46,099 nt of DNA, taken from NCBI RefSeq assembly GCF_002412165.1, contig NZ_NXIA01000018.1:1-46099 (forward strand), given 5' to 3'. Below are positions 1 to 6,345 of this stretch, one piece after another. This DNA is from Curtobacterium sp. 'Ferrero' (GTDB lineage Bacteria > Actinomycetota > Actinomycetes > Actinomycetales > Microbacteriaceae). How positions within the stretch are numbered: position 1 is the stretch's first letter; every line of letters starts with the position of its first letter. The position numbers were made by a program, and so were the translations under genes. The notes beneath the pieces were generated by a model. That model was not told the DNA's origin. It saw only the letters and a program-made list of their open reading frames with translations, and ran no database searches.

Positions 1-222
1 ACGGGCGCGTCCGCCAGGGCAGCCGCTGCCGAGCGACACCCGCCGACGTCGTACGACAACGGCCCCGTCGTCCGGGGACCGCGGAACGCTCGGCCAGCAG
101 GCGGACGCCCGGCTGCGACCACGACGGCGACCGCAGGCGGACGCCCGACAGCGGACGTCCCCTGGCAACAGAAGACGCCCCCGGCTCCGATGGAACCGGG
201 GGCGTCATCCCTGCTGTCTCAA
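1..222. other. Chromosomal flank left of the prophage, no gene seen
   Basis: No convincing open frame lies here. In the unoccupied chromosome this stretch would have been directly downstream of the tRNA-Arg gene now found at the other end of the prophage. Apart from the hairpin at 174-206 I see nothing recognisable in it. Confidence 0.6.
174..206 (-). terminator. Original terminator of the host tRNA-Arg gene, displaced by integration
   Basis: A perfect 11-bp stem (174-184 with 196-206) closes an 11-base loop. Read on the minus strand it is followed by TTCTGTTG, a modest U-rich tail. It sits about 20 bases beyond the tRNA 3' fragment at attL, so before integration it would have ended the tRNA transcript. 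It now lies 42 kb from the intact tRNA. Confidence 0.7.
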
Positions 223-275
223 ACAGTGTGCGCTCGAAGGGACTCGAACCCCCAACCTTCTGATCCGTAGTCAGA
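223..275. repeat. attL: 53-bp core, orphan 3' half of tRNA-Arg(ACG)
   Basis: Identical to 42277-42329. Bases 229-275 are the tRNA 3' part (anticodon stem to discriminator base, minus strand) without any 5' half, so this copy cannot make a tRNA. The identity stops abruptly at 275/276, in the 5' edge of the anticodon stem. On the outer side, similarity continues about nine more bases (CTGTCTCAA) with one base inserted in the right copy. Confidence 0.93.
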
Positions 276-281
276 AAAAAT

Positions 282-297
282 GTGCCCCATCTGACTT
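282..297. promoter_or_regulatory. Operator-like site upstream of the integrase gene
   Basis: The 16-mer GTGCCCCATCTGACTT matches the repressor-region operator TTGCCACATCTGACAA at 12 of 16 positions, including an unbroken CATCTGAC. It overlaps the -35 of a possible integrase promoter, so the repressor or the Cro-like protein could control integration. Binding is inferred only from similarity. Confidence 0.45.
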
Positions 298-325
298 GCG
301 GACTGTCATATTTGACTACTATCGT
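296..325 (+). promoter_or_regulatory. Possible integrase promoter
   Basis: TTGCGG (296-301), an 18-base spacer and TATCGT (320-325) form a weak sigma-70-like pair. This is the most AT-rich stretch before the integrase, which starts at 601 and would have a long leader. Without mapping this is only a candidate. Confidence 0.3.
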
Positions 326-366
326 GTCGTACGTGCTTCCAGCGGCCTGCACAAGCAGATTGCGAA

Positions 367-474
367 GGATGCACGAACCGGATGCACCCATCCGGCAAGA
401 AGAAGGCCGCGACCCTGCCAGGTCGCGGCCCTCAATCCCACCCGTGAAGTCAGCACGAGAGGAACACGATGCAC
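367..474. repeat. Putative integrase arm-type sites, attL side (GATGCAC repeats)
   Basis: GGATGCAC occurs at 367-374 and 380-387, and GATGCAC again at 468-474, all in the same orientation between attL and the integrase gene. Two copies of GTGGGATGCAM (42244-42254 and 42256-42266) lie next to the core in the right phage arm. Short direct repeats on both arms are what arm-type binding sites of a lambda-class integrase look like. Confidence 0.45.
405..430 (-). terminator. Hairpin terminator for leftward transcription
   Basis: A perfect 10-bp stem (405-414 with 421-430) with a 6-base loop. On the minus strand it is followed by TTCTTCTTG, a usable U-tract; on the plus strand the flank is not U-rich. 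It would stop leftward transcripts from the repressor/ImmA operon after they cross the integrase gene antisense and before attL. Confidence 0.55.
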
Positions 475-600
475 GGTAGGCCCAGCCACCGACGTAGAAG
501 AACCACGCACACCGGCGTCCTGAGCGACGGACGGTGGAGCGCGCACGACAGAAGAGGTGGCACGCCGGCACGCCCGGCGCCCTGACCCGGAAGGAGCCCC

Positions 601-1929
601 GTGGGCGACATCGCACGCGGCAAGGGCGAGGGCGCACTGTTCCGAGTCCCGAAGGACACGAAGCAGCCCGTGAAGTACTGGCAGGCCGTCGTCGAGCTCC
701 CCCAGCGCGACGGTGAGCGCCGCCGGAAGTACGTCCGCGCCAAGGACAAGCCGACCGCGCTCAAGAAGCTCCGGGCCCTGCAGAAGGAGCTTGAGCGCGT
801 CGGCGACCTGCCGACGGCGTCGATGACGCTCGAGGCGTGGCTGCGCACCTGGTTCGATCAGATCGCCGTCGAGCGCGTCCGCCCGAAGACCGCGGCCACC
901 TACCAGTCGATCATCAAGCAGCACATCATCCCCGCGATCGGGGGCGTGCGGCTCGACAAGCTCGAGCCCGCCCACGTTCGCCGGCTGCGCGACGCGATCG
1001 TCGCGAAGGGCCGCGCGCCGTCGACGGCCCTGCAGGCGCACCGGATTCTCGCGACCGCGCTCCGTGACGCCGAGCGTGAGGGGCGCGTCACCCGGAACGT
1101 CACCACGCTCGTTGACGCCCCGAAGCGCGGCCGGGTCACCCTCGTGACGCTCGACGCGGCGGCCGGAGTGCGGATCCTCGAGCACGCGGCACGCGAGGAC
1201 GTCCGCATGGGCTCCCGGTGGGCCGCCGCACTCCTCACCGGCGCGCGGCAAGGAGAACTCCTCGGCCTTGAGATCGACCGCGTCTCCGACGAGCTCGACC
1301 TGTCCTGGCAACTGCAGCGCCTCACCTGGTCCCACGGCTGCAACCCACGTGACGCTTCAGCGCCGCGGTGCGGCCGGATCCGCGGAACGGACTGCCCGGA
1401 CCGGTTCCTCCGCGCGCCCGCCGACCACGAGCACCGGCACCTCACCGGCGGCCTCTGGCTGTCGCGGCCGAAGTCGAATGCTGGCTGGCGGGTGATCCCG
1501 CTCGTCGACCCGCTGCGGTCGATCATCGAGCGCCGCATCGCGACGGCCGCCACGGAGCCGAACCCGCACGGACTGGTGTGGACCGCAGAACGGAAGCGCG
1601 ACCCGTACGTCGACGAGCCGCGGCCGCTCGACGGAGCGCCCATCGACCCGGCGAAGGACAACTACGCGTGGCACGCGCTCCTCGCCCACGTCGGGGTCCG
1701 CGACGCCCGGCTGCACGACGCCCGCCACACGACCGCTGACCTGCTCTACGAGGCGGGTGTCGCTGAGCCGGTCATCATGGAGATCCTCGGACAGTCGACG
1801 TTGTCGGTTACGCGCGGCTACCGGTCGCGCGGGAACCACGCGCTGCTACGCGACGCCCTGGTCAAGGTCTCCGCCCTGTTGACGGCGGACGTTCGCCCAG
1901 ACGCGCCACAGCTTGCCGCTGACGCCTAG
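601..1929 (+). CDS. int: Tyrosine-type phage integrase
   Basis: 442 aa site-specific recombinase that would insert and excise the phage at the tRNA-Arg core, acting in the cytoplasm on attP/attB. The core-binding SAM-like domain covers about residues 75-165 and the catalytic domain about 180-415. Expected catalytic residues are visible: R216 (GARQGE), K291, H372 and R375 (HDAR) and Y407. The position usually H or W before the tyrosine is Q398 (LGQ). A Cys/His-rich insert (about 245-280: C247, C257, C265, H276, H278, H280) lies in the catalytic domain. The GTG start has AAGGAG at 591-596. Its 3' end overlaps the ImmA gene on the other strand by 84 bases. It is the first gene inside attL, as usual for temperate phages. 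Confidence 0.95.
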   Translation: MGDIARGKGEGALFRVPKDTKQPVKYWQAVVELPQRDGERRRKYVRAKDKPTALKKLRALQKELERVGDLPTASMTLEAWLRTWFDQIAVERVRPKTAATYQSIIKQHIIPAIGGVRLDKLEPAHVRRLRDAIVAKGRAPSTALQAHRILATALRDAEREGRVTRNVTTLVDAPKRGRVTLVTLDAAAGVRILEHAAREDVRMGSRWAAALLTGARQGELLGLEIDRVSDELDLSWQLQRLTWSHGCNPRDASAPRCGRIRGTDCPDRFLRAPADHEHRHLTGGLWLSRPKSNAGWRVIPLVDPLRSIIERRIATAATEPNPHGLVWTAERKRDPYVDEPRPLDGAPIDPAKDNYAWHALLAHVGVRDARLHDARHTTADLLYEAGVAEPVIMEILGQSTLSVTRGYRSRGNHALLRDALVKVSALLTADVRPDAPQLAADA

Positions 1930-2238
1930 CTCGGCGGCGATCTTCGCGGAGTCCTGCGTCCACGCGCACACCCGGGCGACGTCGTCGTCGTCGATGAGGT
2001 GCAGCGCTGCGTAGCGGTCCGCCTGCGTCTCGTGCTTGGGTCGGTCATCGCGGTGCCCGAGGACGGCGTGGCCGATCTCGTGGGCGAGCGCTGAGCGGTC
2101 GTGCACGGCGCGCATCCCTGACCGGATGACGATGAGGTTGTGGTCGGGGTACCAGAAGCCGTTCGCGGTGCGGATCGGCCTGTGCACGACGTTGATCCCG
2201 AGCTGCGCTGCGTGCTCGTACGGGTCGTAGGTCCCCAC
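1846..2238 (-). CDS. ImmA/IrrE-type zinc metalloprotease
   Basis: 130 aa. The zinc-protease motif HEIGH (53-57) and a downstream E70 with ADRYA mark the ImmA/IrrE family (DUF955-type). In the mobile element ICEBs1 the relative ImmA cleaves the element's repressor ImmR and so triggers induction; by analogy this enzyme would cleave the XRE repressor encoded just upstream. The repressor gene ends 20 bases before this GTG start, so the two form one leftward operon. AGAAGGGG precedes the start. The 3' end runs antisense into the integrase gene. Family call is firm; the target is inferred from neighbourhood. Confidence 0.85.
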   Translation of the reverse strand: MGTYDPYEHAAQLGINVVHRPIRTANGFWYPDHNLIVIRSGMRAVHDRSALAHEIGHAVLGHRDDRPKHETQADRYAALHLIDDDDVARVCAWTQDSAKIAAELGVSGKLWRVWANVRRQQGGDLDQGVA

Positions 2239-2258
2239 GCCGCCCCTTCTGCCGGTGG

Positions 2259-2627
2259 TTAGTCGGTCTCGTCGGTGTCCGACTCGGGGTCGCGGGGGTT
2301 GGCCGCGTGCGCCTCGGTCGTGTTCTCGAGCTGTTCTGCAGACCAGGTCCGCAGGTCGACGACATTGTGGTCGGCAGCCACCGACATTCGCTCGGCATCG
2401 CGGAGCGCCTCGGCGTAGAGCTCGTCGGCGGGCACGCCGATCGCTTCGGCGACTCGCTGGAACGACTTCGAGGGGATGTCGACCTTGCCGTTCATGTACC
2501 GCTGGATGGTCGACAGGCTGATCCCGGACCGCTCAGCGATGACCTCGCGGTTGATGCCCTTCTTCGCGTACGCGCCCCGAAGGACGGCGGCGAGGGCCTG
2601 GTTGATGAAGTCCGAGGGCTGGGGCAC
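2259..2627 (-). CDS. XRE-family lysogeny repressor (CI-like)
   Basis: 122 aa. A lambda-repressor-like helix-turn-helix fills about residues 8-72 (REVIAERSGISLSTIQRYMNG is the turn region); the C-terminal third is acidic and probably disordered, with no LexA/CI-type autoprotease. Together with the ImmA protease behind it this suggests control by cleavage in trans, as in ICEBs1. I chose GTG 2627 because an upstream ATG (2672) would place the operator inside the coding region and because a TACGCT box lies six bases upstream, fitting a leaderless message. No clear ribosome site precedes the start. It is divergent from the Cro-like gene. Confidence 0.82.
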   Translation of the reverse strand: MPQPSDFINQALAAVLRGAYAKKGINREVIAERSGISLSTIQRYMNGKVDIPSKSFQRVAEAIGVPADELYAEALRDAERMSVAADHNVVDLRTWSAEQLENTTEAHAANPRDPESDTDETD

Positions 2628-2633
2628 GGGTCC

Positions 2634-2665
2634 AGCGTACCCGGCGAACTTGCCACATCTGACAA
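2634..2665 (-). promoter_or_regulatory. Possible repressor promoter with overlapping operator
   Basis: On the minus strand TACGCT (2634-2639) lies six bases before the GTG start at 2627, the spacing of a -10 box of a leaderless transcript. A TTGTCA element in the operator at 2650-2665 is 20 bases upstream, too far for a good -35. Operator occupancy here would suit autoregulation. Confidence 0.35.
2650..2665. promoter_or_regulatory. Immunity operator (left)
   Basis: TTGCCACATCTGACAA differs at one position from the 16-mer at 2711-2726. Near-palindromic, located on the repressor side of the control region. Confidence 0.7.
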
Positions 2666-2683
2666 AAAACATGCCGAATCGGC

Positions 2684-2712
2684 TTGCACAATCCAGATGT
2701 GACGCGTAAATT
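2684..2712 (+). promoter_or_regulatory. Early rightward promoter (PR-like)
   Basis: TTGCAC (2684-2689), exactly 17 bases, then TAAATT (2707-2712): the best sigma-70-type promoter in the window. The start point is expected near 2719-2720, which is the G of the GTG start of the Cro-like gene. Operators at 2690-2705 (spacer) and 2711-2726 (overlapping -10 and start) would repress it. Confidence 0.72.
2690..2705. promoter_or_regulatory. Immunity operator (middle, degenerate)
   Basis: Contains CCAGATGTGAC, an imperfect inverted copy of the other two operators with about 9-10 of 16 matches. It lies between the -35 and -10 boxes of the early promoter. Confidence 0.45.
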
Positions 2713-2726
2713 GCCACATGTGACAA
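2711..2726. promoter_or_regulatory. Immunity operator (right)
   Basis: TTGCCACATGTGACAA is nearly a perfect palindrome (core CACATGTG). It spans the end of the -10 box, the predicted transcription start and the GTG start codon of the Cro-like gene. Confidence 0.7.
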
Positions 2727-2938
2727 GAAGACTCCCCGCCACGGACCCGGCCCAGCGCATCGCTGCTGCCATCGTCGACCGTGGCACCGACACGGCCACC
2801 GTCGCGAACGCCGCCGGCCTGCCCGTCTCGGACCTCGAAGACCACCTGCGCACGGGTGATCTGACGATGGTCGAGATCGTGCGGGTCGGCGGCGTTCTGC
2901 GTCTCGGGCCGTCTGACCTCTACGGAGCCACCACATGA
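2720..2938 (+). CDS. Small Cro-like helix-turn-helix protein
   Basis: 72 aa. Pattern resembles a minimal XRE fold: two N-terminal helices, TVANAAGLPVSDLEDHL as the turn region and a C-terminal LGPSDLY typical of the last helix. First gene of the early operon and divergent from the repressor, the usual Cro position, so it probably competes for the same operators. I chose GTG 2720: it coincides with the predicted transcript start, giving a leaderless mRNA. A longer frame from TTG 2684 would start inside the -35 box. It overlaps the next gene by ATGA. Confidence 0.7.
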   Translation: MTRRLPATDPAQRIAAAIVDRGTDTATVANAAGLPVSDLEDHLRTGDLTMVEIVRVGGVLRLGPSDLYGATT

Positions 2939-3198
2939 CCCAGACCGCCACCGGCGACGCTCCCGTCGCCGCCCTGCCTCAGCTCTCGGACTACGTGAAG
3001 TTCGAGAAGCTCGCGTACGCCGTCCCGACGTTCGCGACCCTCGTCGAAGTGTCCGAGGACACCATCCGACGCAACATCGACGCCGGCGCGCTCACCGTGA
3101 GATACCCGACGACCGCCGGCCGGAAGCCGATCGTCTTCATCGAGGACGCCGTCGAGTGGCTGCGCCACCTCCCGACCGAGAAGCCGAGCGCAGCATGA
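2935..3198 (+). CDS. Excisionase-like winged-helix DNA-binding protein
   Basis: 87 aa with a MerR/Xis-type pattern: a helix-turn-helix around residues 30-55 (TLVEVSEDTIRRNIDAGAL), then KPIVFIEDAVEWLRHL, the wing plus final helix. Such small proteins often act as recombination directionality factors beside tyrosine integrases. Second gene of the early operon, so it would be made on induction, when excision is needed. A plain transcription factor is the alternative. Confidence 0.6.
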   Translation: MTQTATGDAPVAALPQLSDYVKFEKLAYAVPTFATLVEVSEDTIRRNIDAGALTVRYPTTAGRKPIVFIEDAVEWLRHLPTEKPSAA

Positions 3199-3389
3199 GC
3201 GCCCTCGTCGCCCGCCGGCCGGTCCGAGGCACGATCAGCAGCCGTGCGCCCCGGGACCTCGACGTCGTCGACCCCCGCCCCGCCGGCACCACCGAGCAGG
3301 ACGCGGAGACGGTCCGGACTCTCGTGCACGGCCGCTGCGATGACGCGGACGTCGTGCTCGCCGCTCTCGGCTTGGCGGTGGCGTCGTGA
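3195..3389 (+). CDS. Unknown 64-aa early protein
   Basis: Not recognised. Starts at an ATGA overlap with the excisionase-like gene and ends at a GTGA overlap with the next, so it is translated as part of the early operon. Arg-rich N-terminus (MSALVARRPVRGTISSR) and an acidic, Ala-rich helical C-terminus. Confidence 0.6.
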   Translation: MSALVARRPVRGTISSRAPRDLDVVDPRPAGTTEQDAETVRTLVHGRCDDADVVLAALGLAVAS

Positions 3390-3559
3390 GGACCGCAGGC
3401 GCGCTCATGTACGCGGCCCTCGTCGCTGCCGCGTTCGCGTCCGGCTTCGACCGCACCCAGACGGTGTGGTTCGTCCTCGTCGTCGCGTTCGTGGCCCTGT
3501 TCATGGCGTCCCTGTTCCGGCTGATCGCCGTGCTCAACGCCCCGAAGGAGCAGCCGTGA
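3386..3559 (+). CDS. Small membrane protein
   Basis: 57 aa with two hydrophobic segments (about residues 5-20 and 26-49) separated by FDRTQT, predicting a two-pass inner-membrane protein with a short polar tail. GTG start overlaps the previous stop and its stop overlaps the next GTG. No family recognised; membrane proteins of early phage operons include superinfection-exclusion factors, but nothing here proves that role. Confidence 0.6.
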   Translation: MRTAGALMYAALVAAAFASGFDRTQTVWFVLVVAFVALFMASLFRLIAVLNAPKEQP

Positions 3560-3804
3560 GCACCGCAGCCCGCAAGGAGCGCAAGCGCATCCGGCGCCGA
3601 TGGGGCTACGAGAGCGCCGAGGCAACCCAGTCCTACCCCATCGCTGGCCCGTACCAGCACCCTCGGCGCGAGGGCATCCCGTACGGACGAAGCAAGCCGT
3701 GGAGCATCGATCGCGACATCGCGCAGATGCACCATGACCTGGACGTGACTCGGGCGATCGTCGAGTTCGCGCCGGACTTGTGGCGTCGGGCGGTCAGCCG
3801 ATGA
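3556..3804 (+). CDS. Unknown basic 82-aa protein
   Basis: Starts with a strongly basic helix (ARKERKRIRRRWGY), then a Pro/Gly/Tyr-rich middle and a helical C-terminus ending DLWRRAVSR. Coupled to both neighbours by four-base overlaps. The basic N-terminus suggests nucleic-acid contact, but I recognise no family. Confidence 0.55.
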   Translation: MSTAARKERKRIRRRWGYESAEATQSYPIAGPYQHPRREGIPYGRSKPWSIDRDIAQMHHDLDVTRAIVEFAPDLWRRAVSR

Positions 3805-3932
3805 CCGGCACGCATGGCGTCCTCTGCGCATGCGACGTCTGCTGGACCTTCTCCGGCCTCCACGACGACGACGCGCTCGGCAAGGCCATCGCCCGCGCCG
3901 CCGAGGTCGACGACCCGACCGACTGCGACTGA
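3801..3932 (+). CDS. Unknown 43-aa protein with CxCxxC
   Basis: Begins MTGTHGVLCACDVCW, where three cysteines (9, 11, 14) could hold a metal with a histidine nearby, followed by an acidic helix and a terminal DCD. ATGA overlap with the gene before it and consistent codon bias support it as real. Confidence 0.5.
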   Translation: MTGTHGVLCACDVCWTFSGLHDDDALGKAIARAAEVDDPTDCD

Positions 3933-4020
3933 TCTGAGCAGGCCCCGCAGCCTCGGTCCCCTCCCTCACCAACGCGCTCCACACCGGCAGCGCGTCATCA
4001 ACCAACCCCAGGAGAACACC

Positions 4021-5301
4021 ATGACGACCATCCCGAACGTGCCCCTGCGAGTGCTCGAGCTGCGCGCCGAGAACTACAAACGGCTCACCGCGGTGCAGAT
4101 CAGACCCGACGGCAACGTCGTCCTCGTCGGCGGCCGCAACGCGCAGGGCAAGACGTCCGTCCTCGACGCGATCTACGCCGTGCTCAAGGGCGGCGCCGCA
4201 GCCCGCGAAACGGTGCAGCCGATCCGCGACGGCCAGGACACCGCCACCGCCCGACTCGAGATCGGCGACGACGCCGGCAACGTCGTGCTCGTCGCCACCC
4301 GTCGGTGGACGAAAGACGACGCCGGCTCGCTCACCGTCGAGTCCGAGGACCACGCCCGGTTCTCGTCGCCGCAGAAGCTCCTCGACGGCCTGCTCGGCAG
4401 CATCAGCCTCGACCCGCTCGCGTTCACCCGGATGGACGCGAAGAAGCAGCTCGCGGCCCTGATCGCAGCGCTCGGGGACTCGCTCGGGTTCGACCCGCTG
4501 CAGCTCGACGCGGAGCGGAAGGGCGTGTACGACCGCCGCACCGAGGTCGGGCGGAAGGTCACCGAGCTCGAGGGGCGTCTCCGTGGCTACCCGGAGCCGG
4601 ACCCGTCGCTGCCGTCGGAGGAGGTGTCCGCCGCGGACCTGGTGGCGCAGGTCGACCAGATGACCCGCCACAACCGCGACATCGACGCCGCCATCGAGCG
4701 GGCCCGGGTGGCTCGCGCGGACCAGCAGCGGGCCGAGGACGCCCTCGTCGCGGCGCAGAACGCTCTCGACGCTGCGGCTGCGCGTGCGACGGAGTCCGTC
4801 GCTGCTGCCCGAGCGCTCGGCGAACGGGCGAACCCGCAGCCGCTCCTCGACCAACTCGGCGAGATCGACGTGATCAACGAGCGTGTGCGGAAGCAGCGCG
4901 ACCGCGCCGCCATCGTAGAGGAGCTCTCCGACCGGAAGCAGGAGCAGGCGCAGCACACGCTCCGGCTGCAGGAGATCGACCAGCAGAAGGCGGACGGCAT
5001 CGCTGCCGCCGAGCTGCCGGTGCCGGGCCTCGGATTCGACGCCGACGGCGTGACCCTCAACGGCATCCCGTTCTCGCAGGCGTCGACGTCGGAGCAGGTG
5101 CGAGTGTCGACCGCTCTGGCGATGGCCGGCGACCCGACGATCCGGGTGATGCGCATCGACGGCGGCGAGTCGCTGGACTCCGCGTCGCTGCAGATCATCG
5201 AGGAGCTCGCCGCCGAGAAGTCGTTCCAGGTGTGGATCTCCCGCGTCGACGAGTCCCGTGCGGTCGGGTTCACGATCGAGGACGGCGAGGTCGCTGCGTG
5301 A
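4021..5301 (+). CDS. SbcC/RecF-like AAA ATPase
   Basis: 426 aa. Walker A is GGRNAQGKTS (37-46) after an RF-N/SMC-like opening (ELRAENYKRL). A long coiled coil fills about 165-325, and the C-terminal half-site has STSEQVRVSTALAM, an ABC-signature-like helix, then a Walker B-like VMRIDGGESLD. This is the compact SMC/RecN layout. Encoded directly before the YqaJ exonuclease and RecT, so it probably helps process DNA ends for phage recombination. ATG start with AGGAG in the short gap after 3932. Function beyond ATPase is inferred from context. Confidence 0.8.
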   Translation: MTTIPNVPLRVLELRAENYKRLTAVQIRPDGNVVLVGGRNAQGKTSVLDAIYAVLKGGAAARETVQPIRDGQDTATARLEIGDDAGNVVLVATRRWTKDDAGSLTVESEDHARFSSPQKLLDGLLGSISLDPLAFTRMDAKKQLAALIAALGDSLGFDPLQLDAERKGVYDRRTEVGRKVTELEGRLRGYPEPDPSLPSEEVSAADLVAQVDQMTRHNRDIDAAIERARVARADQQRAEDALVAAQNALDAAAARATESVAAARALGERANPQPLLDQLGEIDVINERVRKQRDRAAIVEELSDRKQEQAQHTLRLQEIDQQKADGIAAAELPVPGLGFDADGVTLNGIPFSQASTSEQVRVSTALAMAGDPTIRVMRIDGGESLDSASLQIIEELAAEKSFQVWISRVDESRAVGFTIEDGEVAA

Positions 5302-5609
5302 GCGCCGCGGACGCCCGGCAGGCTCTCGCCGAGTCCGACGAGGCCATGCGGAACGGGCAGGAGTACGCGGCGGAGCGTGCTCTGCAGCGTGCGCAGGTGC
5401 TCGCCATGATCGCCGTCGCTGAGGAGCAGCGCACCGCGAACCTCATCGCTGTGTTCGACGAGGAGGGCCCGGAGGTCTTCCAGGAGCCCATGCCGACCGC
5501 GAGCCGGGATGTTCCGTACAGCTTGCTCGCCGCGGACCGTCAGGAGCGGATCCGCAGCCGGTACCTGGTGCTCGCCGCGGACGTCGCGGAACGGCTGGAC
5601 CTCGCATGA
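5298..5609 (+). CDS. Unknown 103-aa helical protein of the recombination module
   Basis: Mostly charged helix; the first 50 residues (ARQALAESDEAMRNGQEYAA onwards) look like a TPR-style or coiled helix pair. GTGA overlap with the ATPase gene and ATGA with the next. No family recognised. Confidence 0.55.
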   Translation: MSAADARQALAESDEAMRNGQEYAAERALQRAQVLAMIAVAEEQRTANLIAVFDEEGPEVFQEPMPTASRDVPYSLLAADRQERIRSRYLVLAADVAERLDLA

Positions 5610-5725
5610 GCGCGCTGATCATCCTCGCGGCCGTCGCCGGAGCGCTCGTGCTCACGGCCGCCGCGCAGTGGGTCATCGCCGAGACGACCGGCCCCCGCAT
5701 GCAGGAATGGAGGAACCAGTGGTGA
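5606..5725 (+). CDS. Single-pass membrane peptide, 39 aa
   Basis: One hydrophobic helix (residues 3-25, ALIILAAVAGALVLTAAAQW) and a short polar tail. It overlaps both neighbours by four bases and carries the GGAGG ribosome site for the exonuclease near its end, so part of its role may be translational coupling. Function unknown. Confidence 0.5.
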   Translation: MSALIILAAVAGALVLTAAAQWVIAETTGPRMQEWRNQW

Positions 5726-6345
5726 CCTGGCAGGAACGCATCATCGTCGACGGTCACGACCGTGACCTGTGGCTCGGCGCCCGCCGTCAGGTGATCGGCG
5801 CGTCGGACGCGGCGAAGTTCGCGAAGGCGTCCAGCGTCGACAAGTACCTCGCGGCGAAGCTCGCCCCGTCGACGTTCACCGGCAACGCGTTCACGGAGCA
5901 GGGGCATCGGTGGGAGCCGATGATGCTCGCCTACGCGGGTATCCCTCAGAACGTGGCGCTGGTCCACTCCCCCGACGAGCCCGGGTTCGCGGCGACGCCG
6001 GACGGGCTGCGCGTGAACGCGGACGGCCGCCTCACGCTCGCCGAGTGCAAGGCGAAGCACGGGAAGGTCGTCGACGGCCCCAGCACGGCCGAGTGGCGGC
6101 AGCTCGCGTGGCAGTTCGAGGTGCTCCCCGAGGCCGACGAGATCGAGTTCCTCTGGTGCGAGCTCGTCAAGAACGACCGTGACGAGTGGGACCTCCGCGA
6201 CGCCCACCACGGCATCCCCCATCGGATCGTCATCACCCGGGGCCACCCGAAGATCGTCGCCGCTCGCGCGCTGATCGTCCCCATCGCAACCGACGTCCTC
6301 GCGCGGCTCCGCGTCGCGCTGACCTACGAACGGAGAGCCGCATGA
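5722..6345 (+). CDS. YqaJ-type viral recombinase exonuclease
   Basis: 207 aa PD-(D/E)XK nuclease that would chew 5' ends to give single strands for RecT. Motifs: GASDAAKF (26-33), E65 in GHRWEP, D94 in ATPDGL, and E108-x-K110 in LAECKAKHG. Family length is typically 200-300 aa, so it is complete. Two GTG codons are possible (5719, 5722); 5722 gives the GTGA overlap used throughout this operon, with GGAGG at 5709-5713. RecT follows at once, forming the classical synaptase/exonuclease pair. Confidence 0.87.
   Translation: MTWQERIIVDGHDRDLWLGARRQVIGASDAAKFAKASSVDKYLAAKLAPSTFTGNAFTEQGHRWEPMMLAYAGIPQNVALVHSPDEPGFAATPDGLRVNADGRLTLAECKAKHGKVVDGPSTAEWRQLAWQFEVLPEADEIEFLWCELVKNDRDEWDLRDAHHGIPHRIVITRGHPKIVAARALIVPIATDVLARLRVALTYERRAA

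Noticed and set aside
229..275. Second tRNA-Arg at the left end
   Set aside because: Only the 3' half is present; the 5' acceptor and D-arm are missing, so it is the attL remnant.
282..523. Small plus-strand frames before the integrase
   Set aside because: They run through operator-like and arm sites, lack codon bias and ribosome sites.
2259..2951. Repressor frame extended to 230 aa
   Set aside because: The extension crosses operators, the early promoter and the Cro-like gene.
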